NCBI GenBank assembly: GCA_031002005.1 | Contig: JARYHS010009186.1 | Span: 251,997,199-252,061,198 of the forward strand | Reading direction: 5' to 3' | DNA from: Vandiemenella viatica | Lineage: Eukaryota > Arthropoda > Insecta > Orthoptera > Morabidae | DNA: 64,000 nt | In this document: positions 23,301 through 34,404 of the stretch, in pieces | Position numbering within the stretch: the first letter of the stretch is position 1 | Layout: each line of letters starts with the position of its first letter | The notes under the pieces: generated by a model | Databases searched by the model: none | What the model was told of the DNA's origin: nothing | What the model saw: only the letters and a program-made list of their open reading frames with translations | Program-made: the position numbers and the translations under genes

Positions 23301-23869
23301 TAGCGTCTGCCTTATAGTGTTCACTACAGGCATTCAACACAACACGAAGTTAGGCGGAAATATGACATTTCCATAGTTTCCACAATAAGCTCCCTAATAG
23401 GGTAGACTGGGTACCGTTGTGACAATTTTCATTTGATCGCTTATCCTTTTCTTAATATGCCAGCCACCTGGACGAAAGGTGATTTTTATAGTAAAATGTA
23501 CATTTTCCTACTTATAAATACTATAGTTTTGTCCCTAAGTACAATGGTTAAGTCACAGCAACAAATTAGAAAAAAATTTCACAACCGACCACACCCCAGG
23601 GGCGGTTGTAACAGTGCTTGGGGTCGGTATTGACAGGTTCAAAAATACAACAACAAAAAAAATGGTCTAAAATCACTTTTATTTCAAATAATATGAAACA
23701 TAATGTAACATAATCTTCTTCTGGAAAAATTTAATTTTTACGCAAATGTGGAAATTAATCCGGGAACACCTTAATCGCTTATAACTAATAAGGCATTGTA
23801 GCATCAATAGTTATTATAAAAGTCTTTGATAATACCTGGTATATCGTAGATTGTCATTGTGACTCCGCA

Positions 23870-24580
23870 TTTATCCATCACAAGTAGTATTTACAGATTT
23901 TTTCAAGGGTCCGAAGACAGGACTAGTCAAGGGCTGCAGGTTGTACGAGCAGTGTGGAGGAAACTAAATCAAACTGCATAATTACGTAGTCTTTCTCGGC
24001 GTTGAGAATATAAATAAAGTTCTCTGGTAACTAGCCGAGTTGTAGGAGTGTTATAATTACACAATATTTCGGCGCTCTCAATCGTCGGCGAAATATTGTG
24101 TAATTATAACACTCCTATAACTCGGCTAGTTACCAGAGAACTTTATTTAGATGAAATCAAACTGATTCCGTTTTCTTTACAAAAATCCAATGTATTAATG
24201 TGGATATACGAGGAATGGTTATCCATCACTAGCAAGACTCTATGCGTTGGAGAAGCATTAGAAACTTTCTTAAAATGTTCGAGAAGTCCTAGGAACAATG
24301 CACCTTGCATCCAGCCTGAAGGATTTGCCGTCCCAATCGATCCTACCGGCCCGTCGCTAACAAAATGAACGTGATAACTAACCCGTGCAAATATAAGTAA
24401 AGGAGGGATAGTATTTCCCAAAGCATTTGCTGCAGAAGTAACCGTGGCTAATGTGCCTCGTACAACTGTCGGTCTTCCTCAAGCGTTTTCTGGGCATAAA
24501 AAACAAAAAATTTCTTGTCACAGCCATACCCAGAAAATATGTCACAACAGTACCCAACGCACTCCTTTGCAAAACAACAA
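23870..24580 (-). pseudogene. pogo-like (DDE_1) transposase fragment, split by a hairpin
   Basis: The minus strand reads GRPTVVRGTLATVTSAANAL, GNTIPPLLIF, HFKKVSNASPTHRVLLVMDN and CKENGISLI. VMDNHSSY carries the second catalytic Asp of the pogo/Tigger DDE domain. The frame is then interrupted by the hairpin. Beyond it the protein resumes as FPPHCSYNLQPLTSPVFGPL, matching the PPH...LQPLD-VFGPLK block of the family. The usual Asp after QPL reads Thr here, so the third catalytic residue appears lost. The N-terminal helix-turn-helix part is not recognisable. Not functional. Confidence 0.82.
23977..24153. repeat. Hairpin insertion with 60 nt arms
   Basis: The arms 24012-24071 and 24089-24148 are reverse complements with one mismatch, around a 17 nt loop. 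The insertion is bounded by an 11 bp direct repeat AAATCAAACTG (23966-23976 and 24154-24164), and it interrupts a pogo transposase frame that continues on both sides. The inner arm word CGAAATATTGTG is shared with the foldback at 52696-53399. Confidence 0.85.
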
Positions 24581-25025
24581 TCTCAATGACAATACAAAAT
24601 AAACTACTTGCAAAGTAATCACTGCTATTTAATTACTAATGTTTAACTTATAACGAAGAAAAACACTCAAAACTCTATCTGTATACATACAACAACAATT
24701 ATTAATAGAAGTATAATAAAAATTACTTAATTTTGACTGTTAAAAAGTAATGTAGGCCTCTTCGATTGTTAATGTCACGCGATGGCTGACGCGATACTGT
24801 GAAACACGTTCAGACAGGCACGCCGCTCCTCTCTACCCCCTCCCCATCCCGGTATTCCTTATAGTTTGGCTAATATGACGACTGTCACAACCGTACCCAG
24901 TCTACCCAAGTGTTTTCAGTAAATTGAAAATCCCTGCTATATGGATATCGCGAAAGCTAAAACTGTAAAATACATGAGATACACAAGAGTTATTTGTCTA
25001 AATCTAATAGTATTGACCTTACAGG

Positions 25026-25292
25026 GCAGACGTTTCCGGAATTCAAATTGTAGATTAAATGCAAACTTCGAGATCCCACGAGAAATGGTTACGAGCCGAG
25101 CAGCACGGTGTTGTTTATCGTCGGATGTTTCAGTGGAGGCGGGTTAACCCCACTGCCCCGTATCCACAGCGCAGGCGTGGCCGTAAATTAAAAACAAACA
25201 AGGCTCAGTGTAGAGCCGTGACAGTCGACAGGCCCGCAACACTCACGAGTCACCTTGGTGCTCTACAAAGAAAGGGTATAGCCTCGACGTAA
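25026..25292 (+). other. G+C-rich segment with a basic 77 aa open frame
   Basis: A block of higher G+C follows a splice-acceptor-like TTGACCTTACAG at 25013-25024. The frame 25059-25292 is rich in Arg and Lys. I recognise no family and would not call it a gene without transcript evidence. It could be a host exon or an old repeat. Confidence 0.25.
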
Positions 25293-26868
25293 CCGGGTGG
25301 TGGATCAAACACGCGTGAGGAGGAGGACGAAAAAATGAAACATGACACAGCTACTAGCTTGCTAAGGTTAACAAGGTTTCATACTCTAATCTGTTTTTCT
25401 GTTTCTGTTGATGATGTTTGGAACAGAAACATAAGGAAACGTACTGGTGGCAATAAAGCTAAGTACCACTTTTCTGTATTTTTATTATTTCGCTTTAATG
25501 TATGTTTTTTACGTATAAATTACTACAAGAAAGATATTTTATTTGTTCATATACCGATAGATTTCAATCCATATTCAATTTCTTGACTCGATTGTTTTAC
25601 GTGTGATGTCTGAGAGTAAAATTGAAACGGACAAGCGTTTTTGTGTCGTTACTCGCAATGTTTATCGAGGTTTCAGATCTTTTGTATCCAAGTCATTTTA
25701 TACTTCCTCTAAACTTTTAACCGCTGGAAATGCAAAGCTAGCATCTTAAAAGATGAATCTTGACTACTAACTTTTCTTTAATTAATTCAATAACGTCGTC
25801 AAAGTGAAAATACTAATACATTAAAATCCGCTCAGAAAAAAACATTGCTCACAAAAAGACTATTTGCTATACATAACTGCGCGACTCCCATATGAACAAA
25901 ACTCAAGTAACTTCTCAAGCTGCATGTACAGCGAAACTTCTCAAAGATTACTACAATAAAGCCGCCAGCTGTTCCAGAAAATAAACAAAGGCAGGAGGAA
26001 CACGCAAACAATCGATTATTAAATCACCATTAAAACAATATGTTGATTATTAATTCATTAATTGTTAATAAATAATGCCAATGCAATTAGAGCTATTTTC
26101 CAAAATATTGCAAGCTTGACAAATGACTCTAGACCGGACATGCTTTCGGGAAAAAGCAGAGTTCTGCAGCTAAATGTTCCAATAATTTATCCATACTTCT
26201 TACATGGCCAGTTCGCAATAAGGAACGACAGTACAATACTTTATTTCAGTCCATCGTAGTTGTGTTTTCATACGTCTACCAACTACTACAAAATAAGTAA
26301 AGAATTTCACGTTAGTCAAGAATTGATTTCTGAGCCACCCCAAATTTTCAAGTCATATACTTGGTCGTGACTAGTTTTCTATGTTCATTAAATTTGTCTA
26401 TGATCAGGAGCAATTCAAAATAATATAACTGGTAACATAATCTCTCAAAAATAAAGTTCCGTTCAGTAACAACAAAAACTCATTGATTTCGCCAGAAAAA
26501 TAATGAGAAACTTATAGATACGATTTCCATATTTCAGATTCCTCGAATGTTTGTCTGTTTGGTGAAAACTGAAATTTAAGTACTTATTATGAGGAAGTAA
26601 AGAAACTTCAAACGGATTCTCAGAAATCTAATGCAGCTTTGACGCTATTACAAACCATTATGATCAGAGAATTTGCTAGTGTATAAAATCAAGAGTTGAG
26701 ACCAGACTAATTGACGTAAGATATAAGAATATCACGCACATTACTACTAAATAATTTGAGTAATGCCACCTTTACAACAAAAATACTTTCTCTAGAACCA
26801 GATCCGGAGTTAACAAAGCCAGTGTCTGCCTCTAATTATCATTCATTCATTTCGCATGGCACAAATTT
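25293..26868. other. Anonymous AT-rich DNA
   Basis: No gene or element recognised. Open frames up to 83 aa look like chance. Confidence 0.5.
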
Positions 26869-26881
26869 GGGGGGGGGGGGG
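26869..26881. repeat. Poly-G run
   Basis: Thirteen consecutive G in an otherwise AT-rich region. Confidence 0.95.
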
Positions 26882-26935
26882 AGGCGGAATCTTCATACAG
26901 CATAAAAGTTTCCTTAGCAGAAAAAAAAATTAAGG

Positions 26936-27548
26936 ATGTTGTGCAGTGGGCAACCAAGAAAAGACCAGTATTTTTGTAATGCCTTCGCAGTCACAAAATG
27001 TTTTAACTTGTTTACATTAAATATACATAATTTCACTACAAGAAACAAAAATAACTTGCGCAAATCAAAACAAAAAATTTCATTAGTAAAAAGATTAATT
27101 CTGTTTAGTAAACTCCCTAGAAGTGTAAAATATTTTCTGATAATAAATACATATTTGAAGAAAACTGAAAGACTTATCTTACTGGAAATTCCATCCAAGA
27201 ATTGTACAACAGTAATAACAGTTTGTAAAACTACCAAATTCACTTGTACATATTTAGCTTTTGTGTTTGCTTATTTGTAACTTTTTCAGTATTTATTTAT
27301 TTATCGTATGATATATCTGTAGATCTAGTGTTTTGATCTATCGATGCATGCTATATGCCCAATATTGTTATTATTGTTCCTTTGTAACCTCGCGTAGAAC
27401 AGTCAGAAACAATGTGCTGAATTTACTGTAAGTGTGAGGTTGCAATTGTTCACTGTGGTGAAATATCCCACATACCCGAGGTCCTTCCTCAGCAGAAAAT
27501 CAGGGATCTATGGAACAAGGGTAATAAATAAAATTAAAATAAATAAAT
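26936..27548 (+). pseudogene. LINE ORF2 C-terminal fragment and 3' UTR
   Basis: The 114 aa frame at 26936-27280 reads NIHNFTTRNKNNLRKSKQKI and then SKLPRSVKYFLIINTYLKKT. This matches the HxxxTRxKxxL ... NKLPxxIK ... FKxxLKxxL pattern at the very end of CR1-like LINE ORF2 proteins. The downstream A/T-rich stretch ends GTAATAAATAAAATTAAAAT, like the short-repeat tails of such LINEs. The overlapping minus-strand 109 aa frame is a shadow. Confidence 0.6.
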
Positions 27549-28226
27549 CCTTTTCTTCAGCTATCTTTGAGTTCACTATTCGCCATGTGTATTACATTTG
27601 ATTATATTGAGTCAATTTCATAACTTGGGTCTGCCTATTCCTACATTTGCAGTCCTGTTTGCAAAGTGTGCTGTTTTTTACGCTAACTGAAGCCATCCTA
27701 CACTAAATCTGACCAGCCGGCAATTAATTTTAGGACTGACCACAATTAGTTTTTCATTTAAATTCAATTATGTTCGCATAATGTACACAAAGAGCTTCGT
27801 ATGTATTTCGGAAAAAGCACTCACAGTTCGTAATTGACAAAGGAATTTTTAATGTTATAATTTAATCGCTCCGCAGTTTTTATTTGAACAAGTCTCGAAA
27901 AATAAAATCTCTTCGTTCGATATGCGACTACATCGTGTTTGTACGAGCAGTTTCGCGGGTGTACAAACCTTGCTGTGGCTGAAAAAATTAATTTCTCGCT
28001 TGTTCAAACAAGTTAACAACCGCACGTTCATTGCTGGTTTTGTGATTTCATCACATTACTAGAAATTTTCTGCAGTAACGTGAAAAAAAATATGGACACA
28101 TAATTGAGAACATTTTAATACTTCGCATTATTGCAACGGTCGTTCAGCTTGTTTAATATAGTTCGGAATCAACAAAATTGAATAACTGCATATCTTTTAT
28201 GTTTTTTTACGTCACATCTGAAAGAA
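27549..28226. other. Anonymous DNA
   Basis: No feature recognised before the I-clade LINE. Confidence 0.5.
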
Positions 28227-28484
28227 GTATGGTATATATATTTTTTTTTTTTTAAAATTTATTTGGCCTTTAGCCATGCTGGCCATTTAGCCATTACCAA
28301 GTGTACAAGCTTTTATTACATTGTTTGTCTATTACATCTGTAACATTTTGCACATCGTAGCAGTAAATCTTAATACACATTGTCTCTGTAGGTTATCCGT
28401 ATTTCATAGTACCTTACACACATTAAAAGCCAGAACTAATACATTTACGTAATACGCTGGGTGCATAAGGTAGTAACTTTGTCT

Positions 28485-28815
28485 GGCACATACATACCTT
28501 AAAATGGACGATTTGATATTACATTATACACATTGAAATATTGAGTTTGGCAAAAAATCGATTTACAAGGTTCATATATACATGAAATGTTAGGATATGT
28601 TACATCTGATTATACAGTTAATTATTGTTCCTTTGTTTGGCATATAGGCCTACATACATTAAAATAGTCCATTTGATATTACATTATATACATTAAAATA
28701 TTAAGTTTAGAAAAAAGTAATACAAATTAATAAAAAATAAAATTATTTACAAAGACTCATATATACCGTATATGAAATGTAAGGATATGTTACACTTGAT
28801 TATACAGTTGATTAT
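28485..28815 (-). repeat. Tandem duplication in the LINE 3' UTR
   Basis: Two units of about 155 and 175 bp, 28485-28638 and 28639-28815. Shared words are GATTTGATATTACATTATA (CCATTTGATATTACATTATA in the second), TCATATATAC, GAAATGTTAGGATATGTTAC (AAGG in the second) and GATTATACAGTTxATTATTG. Confidence 0.75.
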
Positions 28816-28817
28816 TG

Positions 28818-31800
28818 TTACAGTTCTCGTTTGATTTGCCGTAAAAATGAGTACATGATGAAGAAGATTTTAAATCTGTTTGTATTTAGTAAGTCTTCAA
28901 CACTTGCCGGGAGTTGCTGTCCTGCTTGCACCAAGTGCTTGATGAGGTTGTCAGAGGCTTGTTTGTTAAATGGGCAACCAAAGAATATATGATTAGCGTC
29001 TTCAACGTGTCCGCACTGGCAGTACGGTTCCTCTACCACACCGATTCTACATAAGTGCTTCTTGAGGCGGCAATGTCCGAATTTAAGCCGAAAAATTGTG
29101 ATATATAGGCTTCTAGGACACCGGATGTTCTGAAACCATGGCCGTTTTGTAACTTCAGAATGTATCCTTGCGTAGTGTTTACCTTTCGTAGCAGATGTAT
29201 ATCTCCATTCTACGTCCCAATCTTTGTATAATTTTTCCTTTATTGTCACAATCAGGTCCGAAGTAGGTATCTTACGGTGTATAGTTACCCCGGTCTCAGT
29301 TGCTTGTTTTGCCAGCTGGTCGGCTATTTCATTGCCCCTGCACCCATCATGGCCTCTCACCCAGGAAAGTACTACTAATTTATTACTTTGTTCCAGGTCT
29401 ATGATTGATTTAATAATTTCGTATATGATCGGGTTGTTGCTTTGGTTTATGTGATGATTTTTTAATGACGTTAAGGCAGAGAGTGAATCAGATAGTATGA
29501 TAATGTTACTATCTGGTAAGCTCCCGGCATATCTAAGTGCTTCTAATATTGCTATCAGTTCCGCTGTCATAATAGAGCATTCTTTAGGCAGTTGGAAAGT
29601 GCCCTGTTCCATGCTATCAAGGTTGATGTATGCACAACCAGCATAACTGTTGTTCTTAGACCCATCTGTATATATGATTCCAGCCGGAAGCCATTTGTTC
29701 AATTTTTCTAGGTATGTCTGTTTGTAGGGGCTCTGTTGCGTTGTTTGACCAAAAACTGTAATTTCTTTACATGTATGCCATAATGGAGCCTCATAGCAGT
29801 ATAGTTGTTCACTCTTGTTGGCTTTATCGTATAGTGATTTGGTTTCCAGATACGCTGAAGCTAGCGGTGGCAGTCGTCTGTTTTTCCAATATCCTTTTGT
29901 TAGGCAGTCTATGGATAAGTTGTGTATGGAATTATATAATTTACTGGTCGTCAACTGACTCTGTTTCAGTAAAAATTTTGAACTTAGGTAGGATCTACGT
30001 AGGTGCAGAGGAGGTTCCCCTGCTTCTGCGCATAGTGCATTTGTGGGCGTAGATTTCATTGCCCCTAGGCAGGTGCGTAGTACCATGTATTGTAGTACAT
30101 CAAGCTTCGCTAAAGGCCGTTGGGAGGCCGCACCATAACAAATACACCCATAGTCAAAATGTGGACGGACTAGGGCTCTATATAGAGTTAGTGCTATTTG
30201 TGGACTTGCTCCCCACTTTAGTCCTGTTACTGCTCTTATAAGGTTGTTCCTTGAGCAGACTTTTTTTTCTATTTGTTTGATGTGTTCACACCATTTGAGT
30301 TTATTATCTATTATAAGGCCTAGATATTTCAAGCTATTCTTAACTGGGAGCTGGTATGGTCCAAGAGTCATGCGGATCATTGGAGGAATCCTGTGTCGTG
30401 TAAATATGCAGACTGAGCTTTTATCTATTGAGATCTCCTGTCCATTGTCTGACAGCCATTGTACTAGTTTACACATCGCTTCGTTTAATATGGCTTGGCA
30501 TCTTTCGATGCTTGTGCCTATTGTATACAGGCAGATGTCGTCCGCATATTGAAGTATTATGACGGAAGGTGGCATTATTTTGTGTAGGTCAGTTGTGTAT
30601 ATATTAAAGAGTAACGGAGACAAAACTGATCCTTGAGGTACCCCTTGGCTACACTTTCTTGGACCTAGAGTAATTGTTTTCCACTTGGCTACTAACCATC
30701 TATTTGTAATCATAGCTAGCAGCCTCGCTGTAAAGGGGCCCGGCACGCCATTCTCTTTTAATTTTTTTCCCAAGGTCGATGGCAGAACTTTATCATAGGC
30801 AGATGTTAGGTCAGTGAAAATGGCAACCATGTATTTATTGTCTGTAAGGCACGATTGAATATCTGTAACAAGGTGTGCTAATATGTCATTCGTGCCTTTC
30901 CCTCTCCGAAAGCCGTATTGAGTATGCGGCAGCAATTTATTATGTTCGAACCACCATTCGAGTCTATGCTTTACCATTCTTTCGAGAATTTTGAACACAC
31001 AAGATAAGAGGGATATGGGTCTATATGCTGAGGCACATTCAGTTTCCTTTCCTGGCTTTTTTATAATAATTATTCTGGCCGTCTTCAAAGGTGGTATCTC
31101 GCTTTTCTCAGCCCAAATACGATTAATGAGGTCGAGCAGGTATGCTTTCCCGTTGGCAGGGAGTAGGCGGAGCATGGGGTAGTGTATGTTATCCGGCCCA
31201 GGTGCTGATGATTTGCCAAAGGAGAGTGCTCTGCTGAGCTCTTCACTCCTGAAAGGTTGACATAGGATGTGCTCTGTATTTTCCTGTACGTTTAGGGGTT
31301 GAGGGTCCACATAAGGTGGTGTTATGTTTTCTAATATCTCAGTCAGAATATTCAGTGGTGGTGTCCGCTCTGGCACCCTCGCTTCCTTTATATTTTTCAG
31401 CCTTCGTATTTTCATCCACACTTCTTTGGTCGGCGTGTTGAGACTCAGTTTTGAGCAGTAGTCTTCCCAGTTTTTCTTCTTCTTCTTTCTCAGGAGTTTT
31501 TTTGTTTTCGCACATGCCCTTTTGCATTCAATATAATTGCTCATTGTGAGGTGTTGCCTGTAATTTTTGACAGCTTTCTTTCTTTCTTTTATTGCATCGT
31601 CACATTCCTGGTCCCACCATTCAACTGGTGTTGTGTTGATTACATAGTTTTGTTTTTGTTTTGGAATGCTGGAGCCTGCGGCTTTTTCAATGCAATCTAT
31701 GAAGGCTTTATAATCATTTTGTATGTCGTCTGTAGGTTTGTAATGAGAAAATGCAGCTTCTGCTTCCTGTTGGTATTTTTCCCAGTTCGCCCGCTTGATA

Positions 31801-32690
31801 CTCCATTTATAGTGCGAAAAGATAGTTTGCCCTATCAGCTTAGTGCAGGGGAGCTTCAGCAGAATCGGGAAATGATCCGAGCCCAGAGTATCTTCTATGA
31901 TTTCCCATGTTAGGTGTGGGGCAATAGTCGCCGATGCTAATGATATGTCAACAGATGATTGTTGTTGTGATGGTCTATTGATTCGAGTAGCAGAGCCATC
32001 GTTTAGTACAACTAGTTCCTCCATTACTTCCACAATTAGTCGCCCGTTACGATCGTCATATGTACTTCCCCATAAGGAATGATGGGCATTTAAGTCACCA
32101 AGGAGCAGAATTGGTTCTTCTAGATGTCTTTTTAGTATTTCCAACTCAGATCTTTTTAATGCTGGTTTGTTTGGTGACCTGTATACAGATACTACCGTCA
32201 TATATTCGTCTTTAAAGAGGATCCGTGCTGCACAAACTTCGAAAGACAGATTAGTAGGCGTAATGTTTACGGGCTGGAATGGGATTGATTTCTGTATCAA
32301 TAGGGCAGTGCCGCCATAACCGTCCGCTCTGTCTGCTCGCACGATATTATAGTTTTGAAAAAGGAAAGATTCTCCTGGTTTCAACCAAGTTTCTGAGATC
32401 GCACTTACTGAGATTTTATGGGCCAGCATATATTGCATCAGACTTAATTTATTGGCTTTGATTGAGCGCGCATTCCATTGTAAGATTCCGAGTTCTTTGA
32501 TTGCAATTTTTTCATTCGTTTGGGGATTATTATGTGGTATGTTATTTTGGTACATGGAATCTAAGCCTCCAGTAACGGGTATCGAATGCGTTCTTGTGTT
32601 CTCAGTTGAACCCATTGGTGAGTGTTTGTTGTATAAGCTGTTTGATACTTGGAGCGAATTGCAGTGGATCGATCTGTTGGTTACCGACAT
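28818..32690 (-). CDS. I-clade LINE ORF2: endonuclease, reverse transcriptase, RNase H
   Basis: 1290 aa, uninterrupted. Domains in order: APE-type endonuclease at about residues 65-280 (ILQWNARSI, LLGDLNAHHSLWG, SDHFPI); RT at about 480-790 (TDLTSAYDKV, GVPQGSVLSPLLFNIYTTDL, catalytic QYADDICLYT near 715, LKYLGLIIDNKLKW); RNase H at about 1005-1130 (YTDGSKN, ECSIMTAELIAI, ILSDSLSAL, VRGHDGCRGNEIADQLAK), with the catalytic D-E-D-D set visible; and a C-terminal zinc motif CQCGHVEDANHIFFGC near 1230. It would nick target DNA and copy the element RNA at the site. The start is fixed by TAAACCAGTATG: a stop lies three codons upstream in frame. It overlaps ORF1 by 89 nt in the +1 frame, so translation probably depends on reinitiation or similar coupling (inference). 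Confidence 0.93.
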   Translation of the reverse strand: MSVTNRSIHCNSLQVSNSLYNKHSPMGSTENTRTHSIPVTGGLDSMYQNNIPHNNPQTNEKIAIKELGILQWNARSIKANKLSLMQYMLAHKISVSAISETWLKPGESFLFQNYNIVRADRADGYGGTALLIQKSIPFQPVNITPTNLSFEVCAARILFKDEYMTVVSVYRSPNKPALKRSELEILKRHLEEPILLLGDLNAHHSLWGSTYDDRNGRLIVEVMEELVVLNDGSATRINRPSQQQSSVDISLASATIAPHLTWEIIEDTLGSDHFPILLKLPCTKLIGQTIFSHYKWSIKRANWEKYQQEAEAAFSHYKPTDDIQNDYKAFIDCIEKAAGSSIPKQKQNYVINTTPVEWWDQECDDAIKERKKAVKNYRQHLTMSNYIECKRACAKTKKLLRKKKKKNWEDYCSKLSLNTPTKEVWMKIRRLKNIKEARVPERTPPLNILTEILENITPPYVDPQPLNVQENTEHILCQPFRSEELSRALSFGKSSAPGPDNIHYPMLRLLPANGKAYLLDLINRIWAEKSEIPPLKTARIIIIKKPGKETECASAYRPISLLSCVFKILERMVKHRLEWWFEHNKLLPHTQYGFRRGKGTNDILAHLVTDIQSCLTDNKYMVAIFTDLTSAYDKVLPSTLGKKLKENGVPGPFTARLLAMITNRWLVAKWKTITLGPRKCSQGVPQGSVLSPLLFNIYTTDLHKIMPPSVIILQYADDICLYTIGTSIERCQAILNEAMCKLVQWLSDNGQEISIDKSSVCIFTRHRIPPMIRMTLGPYQLPVKNSLKYLGLIIDNKLKWCEHIKQIEKKVCSRNNLIRAVTGLKWGASPQIALTLYRALVRPHFDYGCICYGAASQRPLAKLDVLQYMVLRTCLGAMKSTPTNALCAEAGEPPLHLRRSYLSSKFLLKQSQLTTSKLYNSIHNLSIDCLTKGYWKNRRLPPLASAYLETKSLYDKANKSEQLYCYEAPLWHTCKEITVFGQTTQQSPYKQTYLEKLNKWLPAGIIYTDGSKNNSYAGCAYINLDSMEQGTFQLPKECSIMTAELIAILEALRYAGSLPDSNIIILSDSLSALTSLKNHHINQSNNPIIYEIIKSIIDLEQSNKLVVLSWVRGHDGCRGNEIADQLAKQATETGVTIHRKIPTSDLIVTIKEKLYKDWDVEWRYTSATKGKHYARIHSEVTKRPWFQNIRCPRSLYITIFRLKFGHCRLKKHLCRIGVVEEPYCQCGHVEDANHIFFGCPFNKQASDNLIKHLVQAGQQLPASVEDLLNTNRFKIFFIMYSFLRQIKREL

Positions 32691-34404
32691 ACTGGTTTAA
32701 GATATTCATTATGATTTCGATCATTTTGAATGTGAAGATATCAGCTGTGCTTGCGCTTTGTACAGTGCTGTGAGGTTGGGGTGGGTATGGGTTGTACGCA
32801 ATTGGTTGTATATTCCTGTTGTTAGGGATCCAATAATTTTTGTAAGATAGATCCCTAGAGTTGCTTCCTGCTCTGTAGTGCCTATTATGTCTTTCCGTTA
32901 AGGGGGATTCTGCCTGGTTAGTAGGCATTGGATTTATTTGCATGTTTGTTAACATGCCAGGTGGGCTGGTGGCCAACTGTGACGTCTGGGTAGGTAGTTC
33001 TTGGTGGAGTGGTTGATGTTGTTGTTGCGATGTCCCTACAGGCACTGTGGCAATATTTAAGTTATCCTGTATGGGGGTTCTTTGCTCGTAACATTCCGAA
33101 TTTACGACCGTGGTTTGGGTGGTTGCGGCCGGTCTTGCTAGTACACCGGCATACGTACCGGCGTTGATCTTTCTAAGGGCTTGTTTATAGTCTAGGTTCT
33201 CGTACGCCATTAACTGTTTGATTCTTCTTTGTTTTTCATATTCAGGACATCTTTTTTCATTAGATGGGTGGCCACTATTACAATAGATACAAATGGGGTT
33301 GTTTTGGTTACAACAATCTTTGTCGTCGTGTGCACCAGCACAGAATACACATCTTTTTTTACTTCTGCATTGCTTGCTCAGGTGGCCATAGCGCAGGCAG
33401 TTAAAGCATTGCATAACAGGTTTTATGTATGGTTCGACTGGACAGCGGACGCCGTGTATGTAAACATAGTTGGGCCGTCTTTGCGATTTGAAAGTGATCA
33501 GGCAAACTGGAAGTGGGATTGTTGTAGGTTGACCGTTTGCTACCATTTTCTTAGCAAATCGTTTAACGTTTATCACCCTGTATTCACATCGCGCTACCGC
33601 TTTAATTTCATCTTCTGATAATTCTGTCATTACGTTTCTAATGATGCCTTGTTGTGTGGTGCACGAGTATGGGATATACGCCTGCAAACCGTTCTGCTTC
33701 CAGACTGAGCTTTGAATCATAGAATTGGCTGCTATTACCGATTTCACCTCAATTTTGACACGGTTACGGCCTGCTGTAGTTATCTGTAATATTTGATTAT
33801 TTGTATCACGGCAGAGGGAGTTAATGAGGCGACCTATAGCCATTGGATGCAGTCTACTGATGTTTTTATCGACACTTTCTACAATCACATAATAGGGCCC
33901 TAGGTCATAGTTTTCATATATCACTGGCGTTGCGCTATTTACCTGTTGATCATGGCTGACTGTTGTGGTTGTAGTCTGGTTTTGCTGTGTGTTGCTAGCT
34001 GGTGACGTCTCCATACTGATGTCTGTAGGTTTCGGCTGTTCTGCTGTTCTTGGTACTTTGTAGTTGCAGTTGTTGCTGATGTCTTCGATTGTTGGTGTGC
34101 TGGGGCGTTTCTGGGCTGCAGGTGGGGTCGTTTCTTCCTCTCCTACAAGTCGTAGTTCCTGTTGTCTCGTTTGGTCAATGGTAAGATTAGCAGCAAAAGA
34201 TGGTACATTGACGGTTTCGAATGACGATTGTAATGATGTTTCTGTTTCCCTTCCATCTTCACTTGTGTTGTGATGTAGGGATGGCACTTGACTGTCTAAG
34301 CTATCTTCTGTTGCAATGTTCACGTTACCTCCATTATATAAAAGTATGTGCGGCGTCGGCTGTACCTGTTCGTAGCCGCCTTCACCACACTGGCCACCAT
34401 ACAT
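32602..34404 (-). CDS. I-clade LINE ORF1: gag-like nucleic-acid-binding protein
   Basis: 600 aa from the ATG at 34404, which sits in a good initiation context (GCCGCCATGT). An upstream non-ATG extension of the same frame to 34419 exists but is less likely to be used. The N-terminal third is rich in Gln, Thr, Ser and Pro and looks disordered. The middle (about 165-330) is the conserved gag-like region before the knuckles. Three zinc knuckles lie at about 335-395: CFNCLRYGHLSKQC (C-X2-C-X4-H-X4-C), CVFCAGAHDDKDC and CIYCNSGHPSNEKRC. A Gln/Pro-rich tail follows. In this family the protein coats element RNA. The stop TGA lies inside the start of ORF2. Plus-strand frames over it are antisense shadows. 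Confidence 0.9.
   Translation of the reverse strand: MYGGQCGEGGYEQVQPTPHILLYNGGNVNIATEDSLDSQVPSLHHNTSEDGRETETSLQSSFETVNVPSFAANLTIDQTRQQELRLVGEEETTPPAAQKRPSTPTIEDISNNCNYKVPRTAEQPKPTDISMETSPASNTQQNQTTTTTVSHDQQVNSATPVIYENYDLGPYYVIVESVDKNISRLHPMAIGRLINSLCRDTNNQILQITTAGRNRVKIEVKSVIAANSMIQSSVWKQNGLQAYIPYSCTTQQGIIRNVMTELSEDEIKAVARCEYRVINVKRFAKKMVANGQPTTIPLPVCLITFKSQRRPNYVYIHGVRCPVEPYIKPVMQCFNCLRYGHLSKQCRSKKRCVFCAGAHDDKDCCNQNNPICIYCNSGHPSNEKRCPEYEKQRRIKQLMAYENLDYKQALRKINAGTYAGVLARPAATTQTTVVNSECYEQRTPIQDNLNIATVPVGTSQQQHQPLHQELPTQTSQLATSPPGMLTNMQINPMPTNQAESPLTERHNRHYRAGSNSRDLSYKNYWIPNNRNIQPIAYNPYPPQPHSTVQSASTADIFTFKMIEIIMNILNQYVGNQQIDPLQFAPSIKQLIQQTLTNGFN

Larger units (their letters stand above)
23400..24907 (-). 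mobile_element. pogo/Tigger-like DNA transposon
   Basis: 1508 bp as it stands. Inverted ends are GGGTAGACTGGGTACCGTTG at 23400 and the complement of CAACCGTACCCAGTCTACCC at 24888-24907, differing at one base, followed by GTGACA on both sides. A TA precedes the left end. The right flank is AA, so one side of the TA target duplication has changed. The transposase remnant is on the minus strand. Without the hairpin (23977-24153) and its 11 bp duplication the element would be about 1.32 kb, so it is itself a shortened copy. Confidence 0.83.

Noticed and set aside
26914..27243. 109 aa minus-strand frame
   Set aside because: The plus strand encodes a LINE-type C-terminus in the same place and explains the open frame.
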